From Blepharisma stoltei (lineage: Eukaryota > Ciliophora > Heterotrichea > Heterotrichida > Blepharismidae), in assembly GCA_914767885.1 (NCBI GenBank), contig CAJZBQ010000013.1, positions 62,001-126,000 on the forward strand: 64,000 nt of DNA, read 5' to 3'. This document shows positions 20,430 through 34,400 of the stretch, in pieces. The number at the start of each line of letters is the position of its first letter. The first letter of the stretch is position 1. A program made the position numbers and the translations under genes. The notes below the pieces were generated by a model, which did no database searches, had not been told where the DNA came from, and worked only from the letters and a program-made list of their open reading frames with translations.

Positions 20430-22141
20430 TTAATTTATGTTTCGAACTTCTCCATCTGAATTTATAAATCTTCCTTTTCCTTTAGGTTTTCCATACTGTC
20501 AGTATCCTTCATAAATTGACCCATCTGTATAAAACCTTATCCCTTTACCGTGCGGCTTGTTATTTGCCCATTCTCCTTTATATACACTTAAATCTTCCAA
20601 AATTTCTATCTGTTTAAAGCTAACCTCAACTCCATCATTTAGCTCAAAATCCCATTCGAATTTTTCTAAATTTTTGATTTCTTTTACCCTAAGTGCTGCT
20701 TCTTCTGTATCATTTACTTCATATACAGCCATATTCAGGTATTTTGGCCTGTTATCATTTTCTAAAAAATACTCTTCTCTGCTGGAATTTAAAGCGTCTT
20801 CGAATTTCCACTCAAACGGGAAATTTTTAGATTCCTCAGTATTTGTTGTTTGATCTGAAATTCTTGTTTCTGAAGTAGTTATATCTAAAATTCTGTTTAT
20901 TTTTATAAAAAAATATAATATAATTATAAAAATAATTGTTTTTTATATGTTATATCATGATGCTTATCATTGCATTCATCGAGGCACAGCTGAAAAGGGA
21001 TAAAATTTAGGTAAAATCTTTTAATGTTTGATAAATCAGTCTCCACATTCATTTTCAAAAAAATTGTTTTGCTTTCTTTCACCTGTAAAAATCCATCGGA
21101 AAATGCTGGCATTGGGATAGGATTTTCAATTTTTAAATAAAAATCGTCGTTATTTATTGCGCTGGAAAGGAGCATTATTTTCTCAACTGAACTTTTTTTG
21201 TTAAACCAAGACGTGATGTCAAGCCCTCGTATTTTTTTTTCATTATAAATCAGATCCGAAAACGGTATATCCTGTAGAGTCTCATTAAGTTTATCACCAT
21301 ATAAATACAATTCGCCGCCATCTTTTAGTGTGCTAAGCAGCTTGCTTGATACGCCACCTCCAAGACAGTCAAACGCTAAAGTTGGCTGAAATTCGCAAGC
21401 AGCCCTATTAAGTTTTTCGTCCATTTTTGTTTCATTATTTTTTATCATACAATTTCCTTCAAATTTCCTAACAAAATTCCATTCTTCAGCTGATTCCACA
21501 ATGTTTATAGATTTAATTTTTTTATTTTTACAAAATTGCAGCACAGATTGCCATATATTTTTATCTTTTGAAGTAAATAAAATGGCTTTATGTTTATTTG
21601 TATCAATAATATCTTTTATCATTTCTTGCATCAAAAAATTTCAAATTCCAAAAAAATTCGTTAGGTCTTTATATTGGTTTTTGACTACTACACAAGAGGT
21701 GGCATTGCAGACAATATATTCAGCTCAAGAGCCAGATAGAGTGTCGTCAAACTGAGCAAATTGGACTTTACTGCCAACAAGTTTTCAGGACTTCAGTCCA
21801 CCTCCACTTTTCATTACAATTCCACTCCCTTCAATTCCTATTATTTTTACTATGATTATTTTATTATTAATAAATATTTATTTTTTTATGAAAATAGGAA
21901 ATTATTATCTTATAAGAAAATTTATAATAAAACGAAATAAATATAGGATTTTTGGAGAGAAATTCTGTATTTGAGAAAATTTATCGACTCGATCCAGATC
22001 ATATAAATTCATCGGAGCAATGTCAACTTTAATTAAAACTTGTCCTCATTTTGGAACTGGAATTTTTACTTGTTTTATTGACAAATAGGAGTGATTATCA
22101 TGCTTTTCTAGTACAATTGCAAGCATCAACTCAGTGTCCAT
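20430..22141 (-). CDS. Medium-chain reductase fused to MORN repeats
   Basis: Segments 22141-21946, 21840-20952 and 20880-20430, 511 aa. The N-terminal GroES-like part (KQVKIPVPKWGQVLIKVDIAPMNLYD; GIEGSGIV) and a nucleotide-binding part (AFDCLGGGVSSKLLSTLKDGGELYLYG) match zinc-independent enoyl/quinone reductases such as MECR. After the IES at 20881-20951 the frame continues into two MORN motifs (YKGEWANNKPHGKGIRFYTDG and YEGYWQYGKPKGKGRFINSDG). Four TGA codons read as Trp. MORN repeats often bind lipids or proteins, so the fusion may tether the enzyme. The fusion rests on one IES join (DIT repeated on both sides, in frame). Confidence 0.75.
20881..20951. other. IES joining reductase and MORN parts (71 bp)
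   Basis: GATATAAC repeats at both sides; excision leaves HHDITTSE in frame. No start codon exists for a separate MORN gene after this point upstream of the repeats except a late Met. Confidence 0.7.
21841..21945. other. IES in the reductase (105 bp)
   Basis: TA-bounded; removal gives SPKILGIEGSGIV, the expected substrate-domain loop. Confidence 0.8.
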
Positions 22142-22468
22142 CTTGCAGATAAATAAAATAAATCATACTGGATTGCTTTAAACAGAACATTTATGGACAG
22201 ATAAATAAATTGAGAAAAAATAATTTGTTTTTGCTTATTAATATTAATATCATATTTAAAATTAACATTTTATACATAATTATAAGTAAAATAAGTTAAA
22301 AATTTATTAAAAAGCTAAATTTCTCTTAAATGGATAAATTTCTTTAAATATTATTAATTTATCAAAATAAACACTATTATCAGGTTATTTTAAAAAGCTA
22401 TATTAAATATACCAATTTAATACAATATTGGCTTGGATTTATGTGTATTTTTCAATTGATTTTTCCAA
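22142..22468. other. Intergenic spacer, AT-rich
   Basis: Nothing recognised. Confidence 0.4.
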
Positions 22469-24061
22469 TTAATTTGAGTTTATTTGGTCAATTGTATTGT
22501 CATCAATGAGATTTACGTCTTCGTCTGAGCCTCCATCAAAAGATAAAGGAGAGTCTTCTTCATGCTCTATCGGTCTTACACATTCGCTCAAAGAAATAAC
22601 GCTCCTTGAGACATTATTATCAATTTCTGGCTCACAGCATGGTTCTAATCTGATAGTTAAATCTCCTAATATTTTTGAATTTCCATTTCTTTGTATCTGA
22701 TACTGCTTTGTCTCAAAGTCTTCTTTTTTCATTTTTAGGTCTAAATTTTCTTTATGAGAGTCAAGTATTCTTTTATAGGTTCTCGCCATTTTTTATACAG
22801 CTCATAACCTATATAAAATAGAGATTTATTCCTGCATTTTGAATCACATTTAACCTATAAAATATGTATTAAAGCTTTCTTTTCGCTTCATTTCTAAGAC
22901 ATTTAATTTATTTCTATGTTTTGTTATTTGCAACGACGTTTTATTCAGTCTATTTTTGGTAGCCTCCAACAATTTCATATGCGCTTGAGCTTTATACTTA
23001 TCTTGCTTCAGCTGTGCGTAATTTACATTTAGTTGCTCCTTAAAAGCTTCTAATTTTTTCCTTTCTTCATTTATATAGTTTCTCTCCTTACTAACCCTCA
23101 ATTTCTCTTGTGCCAAAAAATCTTCCCTTTTCGATAAATTTTGTTTTAAAATTTGAATTTCATTTTTTTCGTTTACTAAATTTTGGGCTTGTTTATTGAT
23201 CCTATACAAGCACTCTTTTACTTTTTCTTCCTTTATTTTTATTCGGGTTTCTTGGTCAAGTTTACGTCTCGAGTCAGAAATTTCAAGCGAGTCTTCTCTT
23301 TCTCTTTCTTCAGTTTCGCTACGTCTTTGGTCTGATCTAGGCAGTTTAAGTTTAGTATCATTCCTCAGCGATTTATTTGACAATTTATTGAAGTCGTTTT
23401 TCTTTGAAAATTCTTCTTTAATGTCAACAGAATTATTAGTCGAGTGGGTACTAACAACTCCGAACATAGAGCTATCGGTGTATCTTCTGTCAATTTCTCC
23501 TTCAAACTTAAGCATGATTGACCCGATTGTGTCTCCTTTGAGATTTTGGAGACTCCATCAGTTAGAAAAGCGGCCTTGAGAAACTTCTTTTACGTTAATA
23601 TCACAACTCCCAACTTCTTTTTCTCCAAAAATCATTTCCTTGTGGTGCACTACGACTTTTAAAGAACTTGACTCTTTTATTCGAAATTCATAAGTGGCAT
23701 TTCATTTTGGGTTTGAGCCAGAAAGGCTGTGAGTTTTTCATTCAATTTGATGGGTATTTTTTTAAAAAAAATAAAAAAAATATAAAAAATATAGGATTAT
23801 GCCTTTTTCTATTATTCAGCTGAATTTCAAAAGAGGTAAATAATTATTAAGTAATAGGGAAAAGATATATTTAAAACAGCTAGTAATTTGATCACTATTA
23901 ATTTTGCAATATAACTTCATAGAACCTAATGTAGCTACATTTATATTGATTCTTGCTTCAACAATTTTAACACATAGCGAAATAAATTTTTTGCAGGCTC
24001 GTTCTGAGTGGATTTCGCTTTGACAGTCTGGTTTCGGTCTAACGATTTGGCTCTTATGCAT
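22469..24061 (-). CDS. C2-domain coiled-coil protein
   Basis: Starts at 24061. A C2 domain spans residues ~25-150: CVKIVEARININ, then SDQIEWKTHSLSGSNPKWNATYEFRI across a non-TA IES, KVVVHHKEMIFGEKEVGSC, and GDTIGSIMLKFEGE. Three TGA-Trp codons fall at conserved C2 positions (IEWKT, PKWNA, SNWWSL). A charged region and ~130 residues of coiled coil follow. After a 46-bp IES (GFNTYFIG repeated as ATAGGTTA) the tail is ambiguous: one frame ends soon after YELYKKW, another continues 106 acidic residues (to 22469), reached by a 17-nt GT..AG gap or as a separate small gene from 22789. C2 domains bind membranes, often with calcium; the role is unknown. Confidence 0.75.
22805..22850. other. IES (46 bp) near the C2 gene's 3' end
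   Basis: Bounded by an 8-bp repeat ATAGGTTA (minus strand). Removal removes an in-frame TAA. Confidence 0.55.
23752..23892. other. IES without a TA boundary in the C2 domain (141 bp)
   Basis: Direct repeat AATTTGAT at 23744-23751 and 23885-23892. Excision produces SDQIEWKT in frame, completing a C2 strand. The repeat itself contains no TA dinucleotide. Confidence 0.75.
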
Positions 24062-24276
24062 TTTAATATGGATAAATAGGGATTTTATATTTTGAAGTGC
24101 ATTTTTGGATTCATAAGCGAAAAAGATATGGTTAAAATAAAATACAGAATGGAAAAGCCTTGGCTTTAACGGAAATTTAAAGGAAAATATTTAAAAATGC
24201 ATAAGATTGCGAGTGGTTATTTTACGAAAATTCGAAATAAGAGGGATTATTTGTATTTTGATAATAAACTAATTTT

Positions 24277-25015
24277 CTAGCACTTATAACTTTTACCTGA
24301 AGCGTGTTGCCTCTTTATTGCTTCAATTTTCTGCATGCCAAATACCTTTCAGTTAGAATTCAGATCGGAACTAATATTAACTTAATGTAAGCCAAAAATA
24401 CATTTATTATGCGAAGAGTTTGCTCTAAAGGTATATATTATCACTGACTCTCCCTTTTCTCGGAACAAGCATGAGTGACACTTTAATTTAGAGCAAATAT
24501 TGTTTTAATAGGAAATTTTTGAGGTAAAAAATACTAATTTTTATAAAATCTGATTTATGGAAAAGTGTAAGGAGAATACTATTTAAACATTTTTTACGCT
24601 TAATAGATTAATTTAAATTAATTCTTCATAAAATTATAATAAATTTTAAATTATTTTGTCAATTTATAAAATTTTTTTCTTAACTAATTTTATAAATTAG
24701 TTTTGACCTAATTTAATGGAAAAAGTACAAGCAAAAATGTATTTAAACAGTTTTACACTGGATAGATTAATTTAAATAAATTCTCATAAAAATAGATTAA
24801 AATTCAAAGTTTGTGTCGATTTATATTTTTTAAAATCTTAAAAAAATTTTTATAGAAAAAATTAACCTGAGTTTATTTGAAACAGGATTTTTTGTTCCAA
24901 TTTGAAGGGGGAGAGTAAAGCGTTTTATAGTTTTCGTTTTATTAATATATTTTTCACCAGTTTTTAGCTTATTGGTAATTAACTTATATAGGTTTAAAAT
25001 TTGGGGTTTATTCAA
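24277..25015 (-). CDS. Possible gene interrupted by a MITE, weak
   Basis: An ORF from 25015 (MNKPQILNLYKL) runs 34 residues into a decayed family A MITE. Beyond the MITE, minus-strand reading shows protein-like pieces (VIIYTFRANSSHNKCIFG and VFGMQKIEAIKRQHASGKSYKC) but with stops between. It could be a gene with further unseen IESs or a relic. Confidence 0.25.
24448..24915. mobile_element. MITE family A, decayed
   Basis: Left end CTCTCCCTTTTCTCGGAACA, right end complementary to CTCTCCCCCTTCAAATTGG. Flanks differ (TGA left, TAA right), consistent with age. Confidence 0.6.
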
Positions 25016-25228
25016 TAAAAATCAAGTTTAATAACAAAAGATAATAACTGTTCTTAAGCACGATTTATTTTCTGTATAAACATAAAATTATTTTTACCTA
25101 ATCGTATCTCCATTTTAGTAAATCGAATTATATATAAGTTTTCTCTTTATTCAAAATTTTTATTTCTTGCTTTTATTTATCCTTGCTCTATTATGCTAAT
25201 TTACTCTGAATGGTCTACATACACAAAA

Positions 25229-25399
25229 ATGGCTCGAATCAGCCCTTTTATCAATTCTTAAGCTGAAGGCTTACCAAGCCGGGACTTTGAGAAAAGGAAA
25301 AGGCAGTTGAAAATATGTTGTCAGTTGGTTTTGGAAATTATTGAATTAATTAATATTAATGCTTTGAATGATCTACTCATCTCTAACTATCTCTCCTAA
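25229..25399 (+). pseudogene. 57-codon ORF with one internal TAA
   Basis: MARISPFINS, then TAA at 25259-25261, then AEGLPSRDFEKRKRQLKICC and LVLEIIELININ to a TAA at 25397. The composition is protein-like on both sides of the stop. It may be a broken small gene; it ends 76 bp before the dynein start codon. Family unknown. Confidence 0.3.
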
Positions 25400-25474
25400 A
25401 TAATATTAATAAAATTCAATTTCAAAGGTATATTCTCAGTTAATCCACTATCCCAAATAACTTTATAATAAATC

Positions 25475-28400
25475 ATGGCTGACATTGAAGAACCTCCAAT
25501 AGAGAACCCAGAGGAGGAAAAACCGCCATCAGCAAATCAAGATGAGCTTGCGTCCCCCAGCTCTGAAGCTGCTGGACAATCCCAACTTGACTCTCCTTCC
25601 AAGCTTCCAGGCCCTGATTCTCCAACTGACACTCATCTTCTCAGCGGCGAAAATTTCGAAAACCCAGATCTCCTTGCTGACGGTGAAAATCCTAACAGCG
25701 ACCCTAGAATTATTGAAGAAAACAAAGAAGATCTCCCAGACGACCAATTCGAGATCTACAATGAAGAAGAAAAAAGTCCTCAAACCAAAGCAATAATTCC
25801 TACCAATATGTGCATTGAATGGATCAAGCTGAAAATAGAGCTTGATGAATACACCCCAGAGCTATGGAGAGACGAATATAATGAAATTGTGAACGATTTT
25901 CTTGGCTGCATGCATTTTTTCTAATTTTTAGATGCTCTGCGATAATTTTTGACAGTCAGATATTTAAATTTATCAACAAAAAAAACTGGGCAATTTTTCT
26001 AATAGTAAAAATTATACACAAATTTTCTCAATGAAGAACAAATAGCTAAACTTTTCTTTTGGACTGATGAATCCAATGGTTTACAAGTTTCTAATATAAA
26101 TCCTCCACAGCTAGCCAAAGAGTCCAACGGTTTTGTGTACTTTATTAAGCCTCCAAATATTCCAGAAAAAATCACCGCAGGAAATATAGATAAATATTTG
26201 CTTGTAGGGACTGTGGATAAGCCTATATTAGATGCACTGCTGGAGTATATGAATATTAGCTTTGTCCCGCTTATAAAAAGGGAACAGAAGTGGCCTGAAT
26301 CAGTTAAAAAAGAATTTTTGAACAATTTGCATAGTTTTATGGGAAATATTACTGAGATTTCACATCAACAGAAGGGTAGCACCATTTTGTACATCCCCAA
26401 TGAAGAAATTGCAGACCCAGAATATGCAGCAAAGGATAAGGATTTAGTGCACAGACTGGAGTCGACACTCATAAGATGGACACGACAAATAAGAGATGTG
26501 GTCAATAATCAGGACTCCCAGCAGGAAAATGAAAATGCAGGGCCACTGGACGAAATCCACCATTGGAATTTGAGGACAGGGAATTTATCAAGAATTAATG
26601 ACCAATTAAATATTTTTATTAAAATAAGTTACTATGAGAATAATATATGCTAACTCCCCCCCCCCCTCCGTGAGCGAACAAAACCATTAGAAAAATCGCC
26701 ATTTTTTGACCAAAAACCCACCCTCCGTGAGTGAACAAAAATTTTTTTAATAGAAAAAATTTTAATGGAAAAAAATTTTGATATATAAGTGATAATTAGT
26801 ATAATGAAATCTAGAGCTAATTCTGTTTAATTTTAAACAAATTGCGTTTTAAAACATAAATTTTGCAAATTAAATTAATATTTGCTTCCCAATTTTTGCA
26901 AATTAGGATTGTTTTTAAATTTCGAAAAAAATATTTTTTATAAAATTTATATATAAATTTTTTTTAAAAAAAAAAAAATTAACCCCCCTCCGTGAGTGAA
27001 CAAAAATTTTTTTGTTCGCTCACGGAGGGGGGGGGGGGAGTAAAAACTGTTTTTAGCAGGAAATTGGGTATGGTAAAGATAATAAAATTGTGGAAATTTA
27101 TTATCTAAATTATAAACCTGATCTGCAAAAAGTGATCAGAGTATTAAGAGCTGCAGATTCTTCTTATTTAAAAAGATTTGATGAACTTGCGTCACAGATC
27201 AATGAAGGTGCCAAAGAAGCTGAAGACAATTTAAACCATTTGAAAACACTTGCAGACCCTTGCAAGCTGCTAGGGCAAGCCAGACCTAAAGAAATCCCGA
27301 AGCTGATCCCAGATTTGTTGAACAGAGTAAAGGTGATTTTTTACAATTCTTCTTATTATAATACACACAATTAAAATGGTGAGCCACCCGACCCGTCCTT
27401 CTCCTGTACCCTCAGGGATCACGGGATTAAGAAGTAAACGGGGCCTGGGTATTGTGTCCAGGGTGGGTTTTTTACCTTGGTCGGGACACCACGACAAGGT
27501 TTTTTACCTCTCACAAAGACAAGAAGACCAGAGCCGATGTATCAGGAGTCAAACTTTCAGGACTAGAAGGGAAGTGAGGAAGATCTTTATGTGGGGAGCT
27601 TCGGGGACCTGAAGGAGACTCCGGGAGGTTACTTTTCTCCCTCCCCGGAAAGGACGGCGCCGGGTCACTAGACCCCTGATCAAGGAGTACCTGGGTGAGT
27701 CTCCCTGTTAGCTGGCGACGTCACCATTTTTTGGTGACGTCGACAAAAAATGGAGTGAGCTACAGAGCCGGTGCATAGGGCGCAAGCCTGAAGCTGGCAG
27801 CGCTGGGTAGAGGCTGAAATAAACCTCCGAGACCCGCTAGAGTTAATTAATCTAATCTAATCTAATCTTATTATAATACCATTTCTGCATATTTTACCTA
27901 AAAAATAGCATTTTTTAAATAATAAATTTCCTAAAAAATTGCCTTATAATACACCAGACAGAATTACTAATTTATTCAGGAAAATTTCTAATGAAATCAT
28001 CAACAGGTGCATTTCTATCATCGACATCAATGATATGCTAGGAAACGACGTCAACAAATGCAAAGCAGACCTACGAGAAAGCAAAGAATGCGGGGCGGCC
28101 TGAAAATCTTTATTTGAAGTCGCCTTTGAAAGCCCAGACTCCACTGAAAAAAAGCTGACCTACAATAAAGGGTCTATTTTCTCTCAAGTCGATGCCTTCG
28201 TCCAACGCTGTGTAGACCTCAAACAGATTTGCAAAGGACAGCTCCAGTTCGCCAGAAAAGACGTAGAAGGTCAAGTCCTCCCCTTATTCGGTGGCACTCG
28301 TGGCCGTGAAATCACCGAAAACATCCTTGAAATAGAAAAATCTTTTAATAAACAAATAGACCGTATCCAGACCTTAGGCTACAACATTCTTGAGGTAAAG

Positions 28401-31400
28401 AACACCAAATGGCATGGTGACTATAACAAATTTAAGCTGAAAATGAAGCATTTAGAAAACATGTACAAAAATATCATTGATTTCGCCTTCCAAGGGATGA
28501 CAAATGTGACTCAAGGCGTAGAGCTGCTTGAGGCCTTTGACTCGTTGGCGAAGCGAAAAGCGATCAGACAGCATGTGCAGAAGAAGGCAATTGACGTGTT
28601 TGAAAGGTTTAGGGTTGACTTAGATTTGACGAAAAAAGAGTATGATAATAGAAATGAGCCGCCTCTTGCAACTTATCATCCGAAATTCGGTGGGTCTGCT
28701 CTTTGGTTCAGGTCTCTTATATTCTGTATTATACTGGCTAAATATTTTTATAATTAAATATTTCTATTCAGTATACACCAGGATATATCATTTTATATTG
28801 AATTTTTTATTTTTTTAAATTATATTAGGAATTTTTATTATTTTTTTATAAAAATATATCAAGAATTATCAAGCAAAAAGCCAAACTTGACCAACTGACC
28901 TTTATAGATGACGAAGCTGTGCTTAAAAAGAAAGAAGAAATTTACAAGAAGTTTGAAGACACCCATGATAGACTTAAAGGCTTCATTTCAGGAACTTTAT
29001 ATAAGCAATGGACTGACGAAATCAAAGAAATGAGCGCAGAAGGCTTACAAAAAAGAATGAAACGTAGAGTTTTCGCCAAAGAAGGAGAAGGTGGTGAGCA
29101 TATCCCAGGACTTGATCCAAAACTGCTGAGGAGAAACAAGCAAGGAGCTCTTACAAGTGATTTCGATAAAGGACTGATGAAGCTTGTAGCTGAGGTAAAA
29201 TGCTGGGAAAAATTGCAGTCATTTGGTATTATTCCTTTTATATTGATTTAATAACAATATTTTCTATTATTAAATAACCATTACCATGCCCATTTTAGCA
29301 TATAATTCCTTTTGAAGTGAGTGAAGTTGCCAGCTACAGAGAAGAGTTCCGAATCATTAAAGAAAACGTCCTTTTGGTGGTCAGAGATTACAACAGCATT
29401 ATGAACGTCCTTGACGACGATGAAAAAAAGCTCTTTGATTTCCACATAAATTACCTCAACAATAAGCTAAAACCAGGCTGGACCAAAGTTATTGACTGGA
29501 ATAAAAAACAAATCGTGGACTCTACCATCAAAGATTGGAGACGGCAATGCACTGAATGTCTGGATAAAGTCTATAAATATAAGTCAAATACAGAAAAACT
29601 GTATAAAAAATGTGAGGAAATTGGAGAAATCCAACTTTTGCATTTAAATAGAAAACAGTTCAATGAAATTGATGTATTTGAAGAGCAGCAAAATGGCCAT
29701 TTAGAACAAGTCAAACCAAAAATCCAAACAATCTGCAGTGAAATGATGGCGATCATAATGGACACCTATGACATTTTTAACCCAACCGCCGACTTAAAGT
29801 TCCAATCCCAAAACCAGTCTATGGAAACAGTCTACTCCCAATGGCAAGTCTACCTCCAACAAATTGACAAAAAGCTTGAAGAGTCCCTTAAGCGTGCTGT
29901 CAAACATTCCTTAAGCGAAATGAACAAAGCTATCAACGGAGACTCCAAAAATGAGCCAAACCCAGTGTTTCTCCTACACGTTACCCTTGATGAACATAAG
30001 CAGAAGACTGATTTTAGGCCTTTAAGAGAGACTATGAAAGAAATGATATTCAGGGTACTAAATAGGATCATTGATATCAATAAATTTGTGACGAAAACCC
30101 AAGAACTGTTTTCACAGCAGAGGCAGCTTTTTGCACAAAAGGTCGATAAATTGACGCCGAATGCTGTTTTAGCACAAGCTATGCTGGGAGAGCCTAAAAG
30201 AGAAGAGTCTTTGTTAAAAGTGACTGAAGAGATTAAAGATGACGAAGATGAAAAATGTGTCCCATCTTTTAAAAAGGATAAAGAAATAGGCTGTTTATAG
30301 AAAGAAAAATATTTTTTACTATAAAAAATTTATATATAAAAAAAGTCCCAAAAGAAATCGCAAGTGTAATGAAAAGCATCTCAAAAGGCATCGAAAAATG
30401 CAATGTCAAGCTGGACGACAACCTGAAAAACTGGATGCGTGAGCACTATACCAAAGTCTGGGAAAAGTCAAAAACTCTCTTTTTGAAGCGTAAAAAAGAC
30501 CAAAGACCAGACGCATCCAGCTTTGAAGAAGACATAAAGCATTATAATGAAGTCATTGGAGATGTAAACAGCAGCGCTACAAGTGAAGCTGTTTTCTTTG
30601 TAATGGTTGACAATACAGATATCCAGCATATTATTACAAAATACTGCACAGATTGGATTAATTCTACAACAGACCTTGTAAATGAAATTGCTGGGGCGAG
30701 GATTTTATGAAAGAAAATTCCTCAGACTGGCAGTGAATAAATGGGTTTGCTAATTTTTAAATAGAAAATTTCTCACAAATAGCCTTTAAAATAAAAAATA
30801 ATGGTGCGAAATTGCTAGAGAAGAACTTAATGCCCTCTACGACCTTTTCGAAAAAAGTACCAAAGAGCTTGGAGTCTACCCAGCCGATATTTTCCATCTA
30901 AAAAGATCTAGGGACAGACTTAAAGAGCTCGAAGGAAAAGTGGCCCAAATCCAAAAAGAAATTCCCCCAATAAAGTCTAAATATGAGCTTCTTGACAAAT
31001 ATGACGTCCAGTACCCACAAGATGAAGGGCTAAGACTGATAGAGCTAGATGAAAAATTCGAGTCTTGGAAAGAAATGCTTCAGCAGTCATCAGTGAAGCT
31101 AGAAAAATCATCAAGAGAGTTCGAAAAAGAAGTGCACAAGTCCTGGAAAGACTATGAAAAAGCAGTCGAAGAGTCTTATAATGAGTTTAAACAGAGTGCA
31201 CCATTTATTCCACACAAAATTAAATAGTAACTAATATTAATAATACCTATTTTCTATATATAAAATATCCAGAAAATTCATTCAAATTAATCATAACATT
31301 GACAACATGTCAAACTCCCACGCCAAAAAAATCACAAAAGAATTCAAGAACCGCCTTGCAGGTCTTAAAGAGCGTGAAGAAAGCATGCAATTTGGCATCA

Positions 31401-34400
31401 AATTATTCGAAATTTCTTCATACACCCCTGGCTCTATTTCAGTCATGGAAAAAGAGCTTGAACTGCTTGACGAAGTCTGGGATTTGAAAGGCAGATGGGA
31501 CGAACAGTGGAATTCGTGGAAAACTACCAGCTTTTATAGCCTAAATGTGGCAGCAATGACTGAAGTAGGTAATGAGTTTATTGAGAGCTTAAAAGAATTA
31601 TTTAAAGTTATAATGAATAGGAGAAATATATGCTTTATTAGAATAAATGCATTATATAGGGAAAAAATATAGAAAAAGACATTAAACAATGGGGAGTTTG
31701 GAACTATCTGAATTCCAGCCTTAACGTATTTTTAAATACTATGCCACTTATAAGGCAGCTCTCCCACAAAGCGATTCAAGATAGGCATTGGGATGAGCTT
31801 AAAGCAGAAATCAAGCAGCAGTTCAACCAAAAAGCGCCAGACTTTACTATGGAGACTATATGGCAGTACAACTTGCACCAATACGGAGACTATATAGCAG
31901 ATCTATTTTTGAGGGCTCAGCAGCAGTTAGGAATTTATGACACTATTAGGCAGATTGACGAAGCCTGGAAAAGAATGAATTTAGAAGTCATCATATATCT
32001 CATAAACCACAGAAAATACTTATTTTTTATATTATGTAAATAGTACAATAATCAGTATAAAATAGAATATAAAGAAAATTACTTAAAACTAAGAAGCACT
32101 GATGAGATTTTCCAAGTCCTTGAAGAAAATATTGTAGCATTGAGCTCAATGAAATCCCAGGTCCACTCAGAGCCGTTCCAAGACGAAATTGCCCGGTGGG
32201 AGTTTACCCTCAGCCAAATTAATGATACTATTGATGTACTTTTGCAAGTCCAAAGGCAATGGCTTTATTTAGAGTCCATTTTTGTAGGAAAAGACCAAGA
32301 AGAATTTTCGAAAAAACAGCTGGCTTCAGAAAGAAGCGATTTTATGAGGGCAAATGACAGGTTTATGGAAGAAATGAAAAGGATTGAAAATGACCCAAAT
32401 GCCAAAAAGGCGCTTTGCCATCCTGGATTTTATGATACTTTAGCTGATTTAAATAACTTGTTAGATAAGGTGAAAAAAGGACTAGACCAGTTCTTGTCAA
32501 TGGAAAGAAGCAAGTTCCCCAGATTTTATTTCTTATCTGATGACGATTTATTGAATATCCTCGGACAAGGCAAAAACCCTAAAGAAATCCAACATCACAT
32601 TAAAAAACTTTTTGAAGGGATTAAGCAGCTAGAAATGTCTGACTCCTACAAAAGACCAGAACCAGGAGAAAGAGGGAATAGGGCACAAAAAGTCAATGAA
32701 ATCATAGGAATGATTGCAGCTGACACTGAACTTGTGAAGCTTGAAATAAAAGTAACTGCTGAAGGAGAAGTGGAACAATGGCTTGAACAGCTTGAAAAAT
32801 CAATGCAAATTACTTTGAAAAAACTGTTGAATAAATGCTACTTGAAAACAGCTGGAAAAGAAAAGAAACAGTGGATACAAAATTGGCCTGGGCAGCTTGT
32901 GCTGACTTCTGCTCAGATTAAATGGACACAGGACACGAAAGCTTCACTTATTAAGTATCAGAGTGACACTGAAAAGAAGAATCCATTGAAAGACCAATTA
33001 AGGCTGCAAAAAAGATATATAAAGAAGCTTGTAGATTATGTGAGAGAGCCTAAAGATGAAATTGATAGAAATAAGCTTGTAGCTTTAATTACTTTGGAGC
33101 AGCATGCAAGAGAAGTCTTATTCCTTTGAATTTTCAATAATTTTTGATTAATTTTTATTTATATTTTTTTATTTATTTTTTTTTTATTATTTTTTTTATT
33201 TTTAATTATTTATTATTTTTTTATTATTTTTTATTATTTTTTTTATTTAAAATTCCAATTATATTTACTATTTAAATAAGAAAGATTTAGTTAAACTTAT
33301 TGACAAAAATATTGCATCTCCTAACGACTTCGAATGGATCCAACAACTTAGATTCGAAAAAGAAACCAAGCCAGAACTGGACGAATGAATTTGCACAGTA
33401 AACCAAACCAACACCTGCTTCGAATATGGCTACGAATACCAAGGCAACAACGGACGACTCGTCGTAACCCCTCTGACTGACAGATGCTACATGACCTTAA
33501 CCACCGCCCTTCACATGAAAAGAGGAGGTGCTCCACAAGGCCCCGCAGGCACAGGCAAGACAGAAACTGTCAAAGACTTAGGCAAAAACATGGCGAAATT
33601 TGTTATTGTCATCAACTGTTCAGAATCTCTCGATTTTTCAAGCTTGGCAAGACTTTTCTCTGGCTTTGCCCAGTCTGGAGCTTGGGGCTGTTTAGATGAG
33701 TTTAATCGTATTGAGGTAGAAGTGCTCAGTGTGGTTGCCCAGCAGATTTCTAGGATACAAATGGCTATTAAAGAGAATAGAAAACAGTTCATGTTTGAAG
33801 GGTCCACTATATCACTTAACCCAAGCTGCGGTATTTTTGTGACGATGAATCCTAATTATGCAGGAAGATCTGAACTTCCTGACAACTTGAAGTCGCTATT
33901 CAGGCCAATTTCTATGATGGCGGCTGACTTGCAGTTGATTTCTGAAATTATGCTGCTTTCTGAAGGCTTTGAAGAAGGAGGAATTCTAACTCATAATATT
34001 AAAATAAAAATTTTTGGCGTTTTTAATAAAAATTATGCATTATTTTTTTTTATAAAAAATTATTATTTTTAAATTTTTTTTAAAAAAATTTCTATAAGGA
34101 GTAAGTAAAAAAATGGTGACTCTTTATTCCTTAATGGTCCAGCAGCTTTCCAAACAAGACCACTACGACTTTGGTATGAGAGCTCTTAAATCAGTCCTCA
34201 CCTTAGCAGGCGGTATGAAGCGTGAGCGTCCTACAGAAGACGAAAAAATGCTGTTAATGAAAGCTCTCTACGACATGAACATGCCCAAACTCGTCACCGA
34301 AGATGTCGATCTTTTCTTAGCCTTACTTACAGGCATTTTTTCAGGCGTTGAGCTCCCAGAAACCGAAAACACAATCTTGAAAAACGAAGTCATCGCAGAA

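Noticed and set aside
25230-25310. tRNA-like segment (CTCGAATC near a possible stem)
   Set aside because: No full cloverleaf could be drawn on either strand.
30693-30816. Spliceosomal introns as an explanation for the inserts
   Set aside because: Inserts rarely begin GT or end AG, are much longer than heterotrich introns, and include complete transposable elements bounded by direct repeats.
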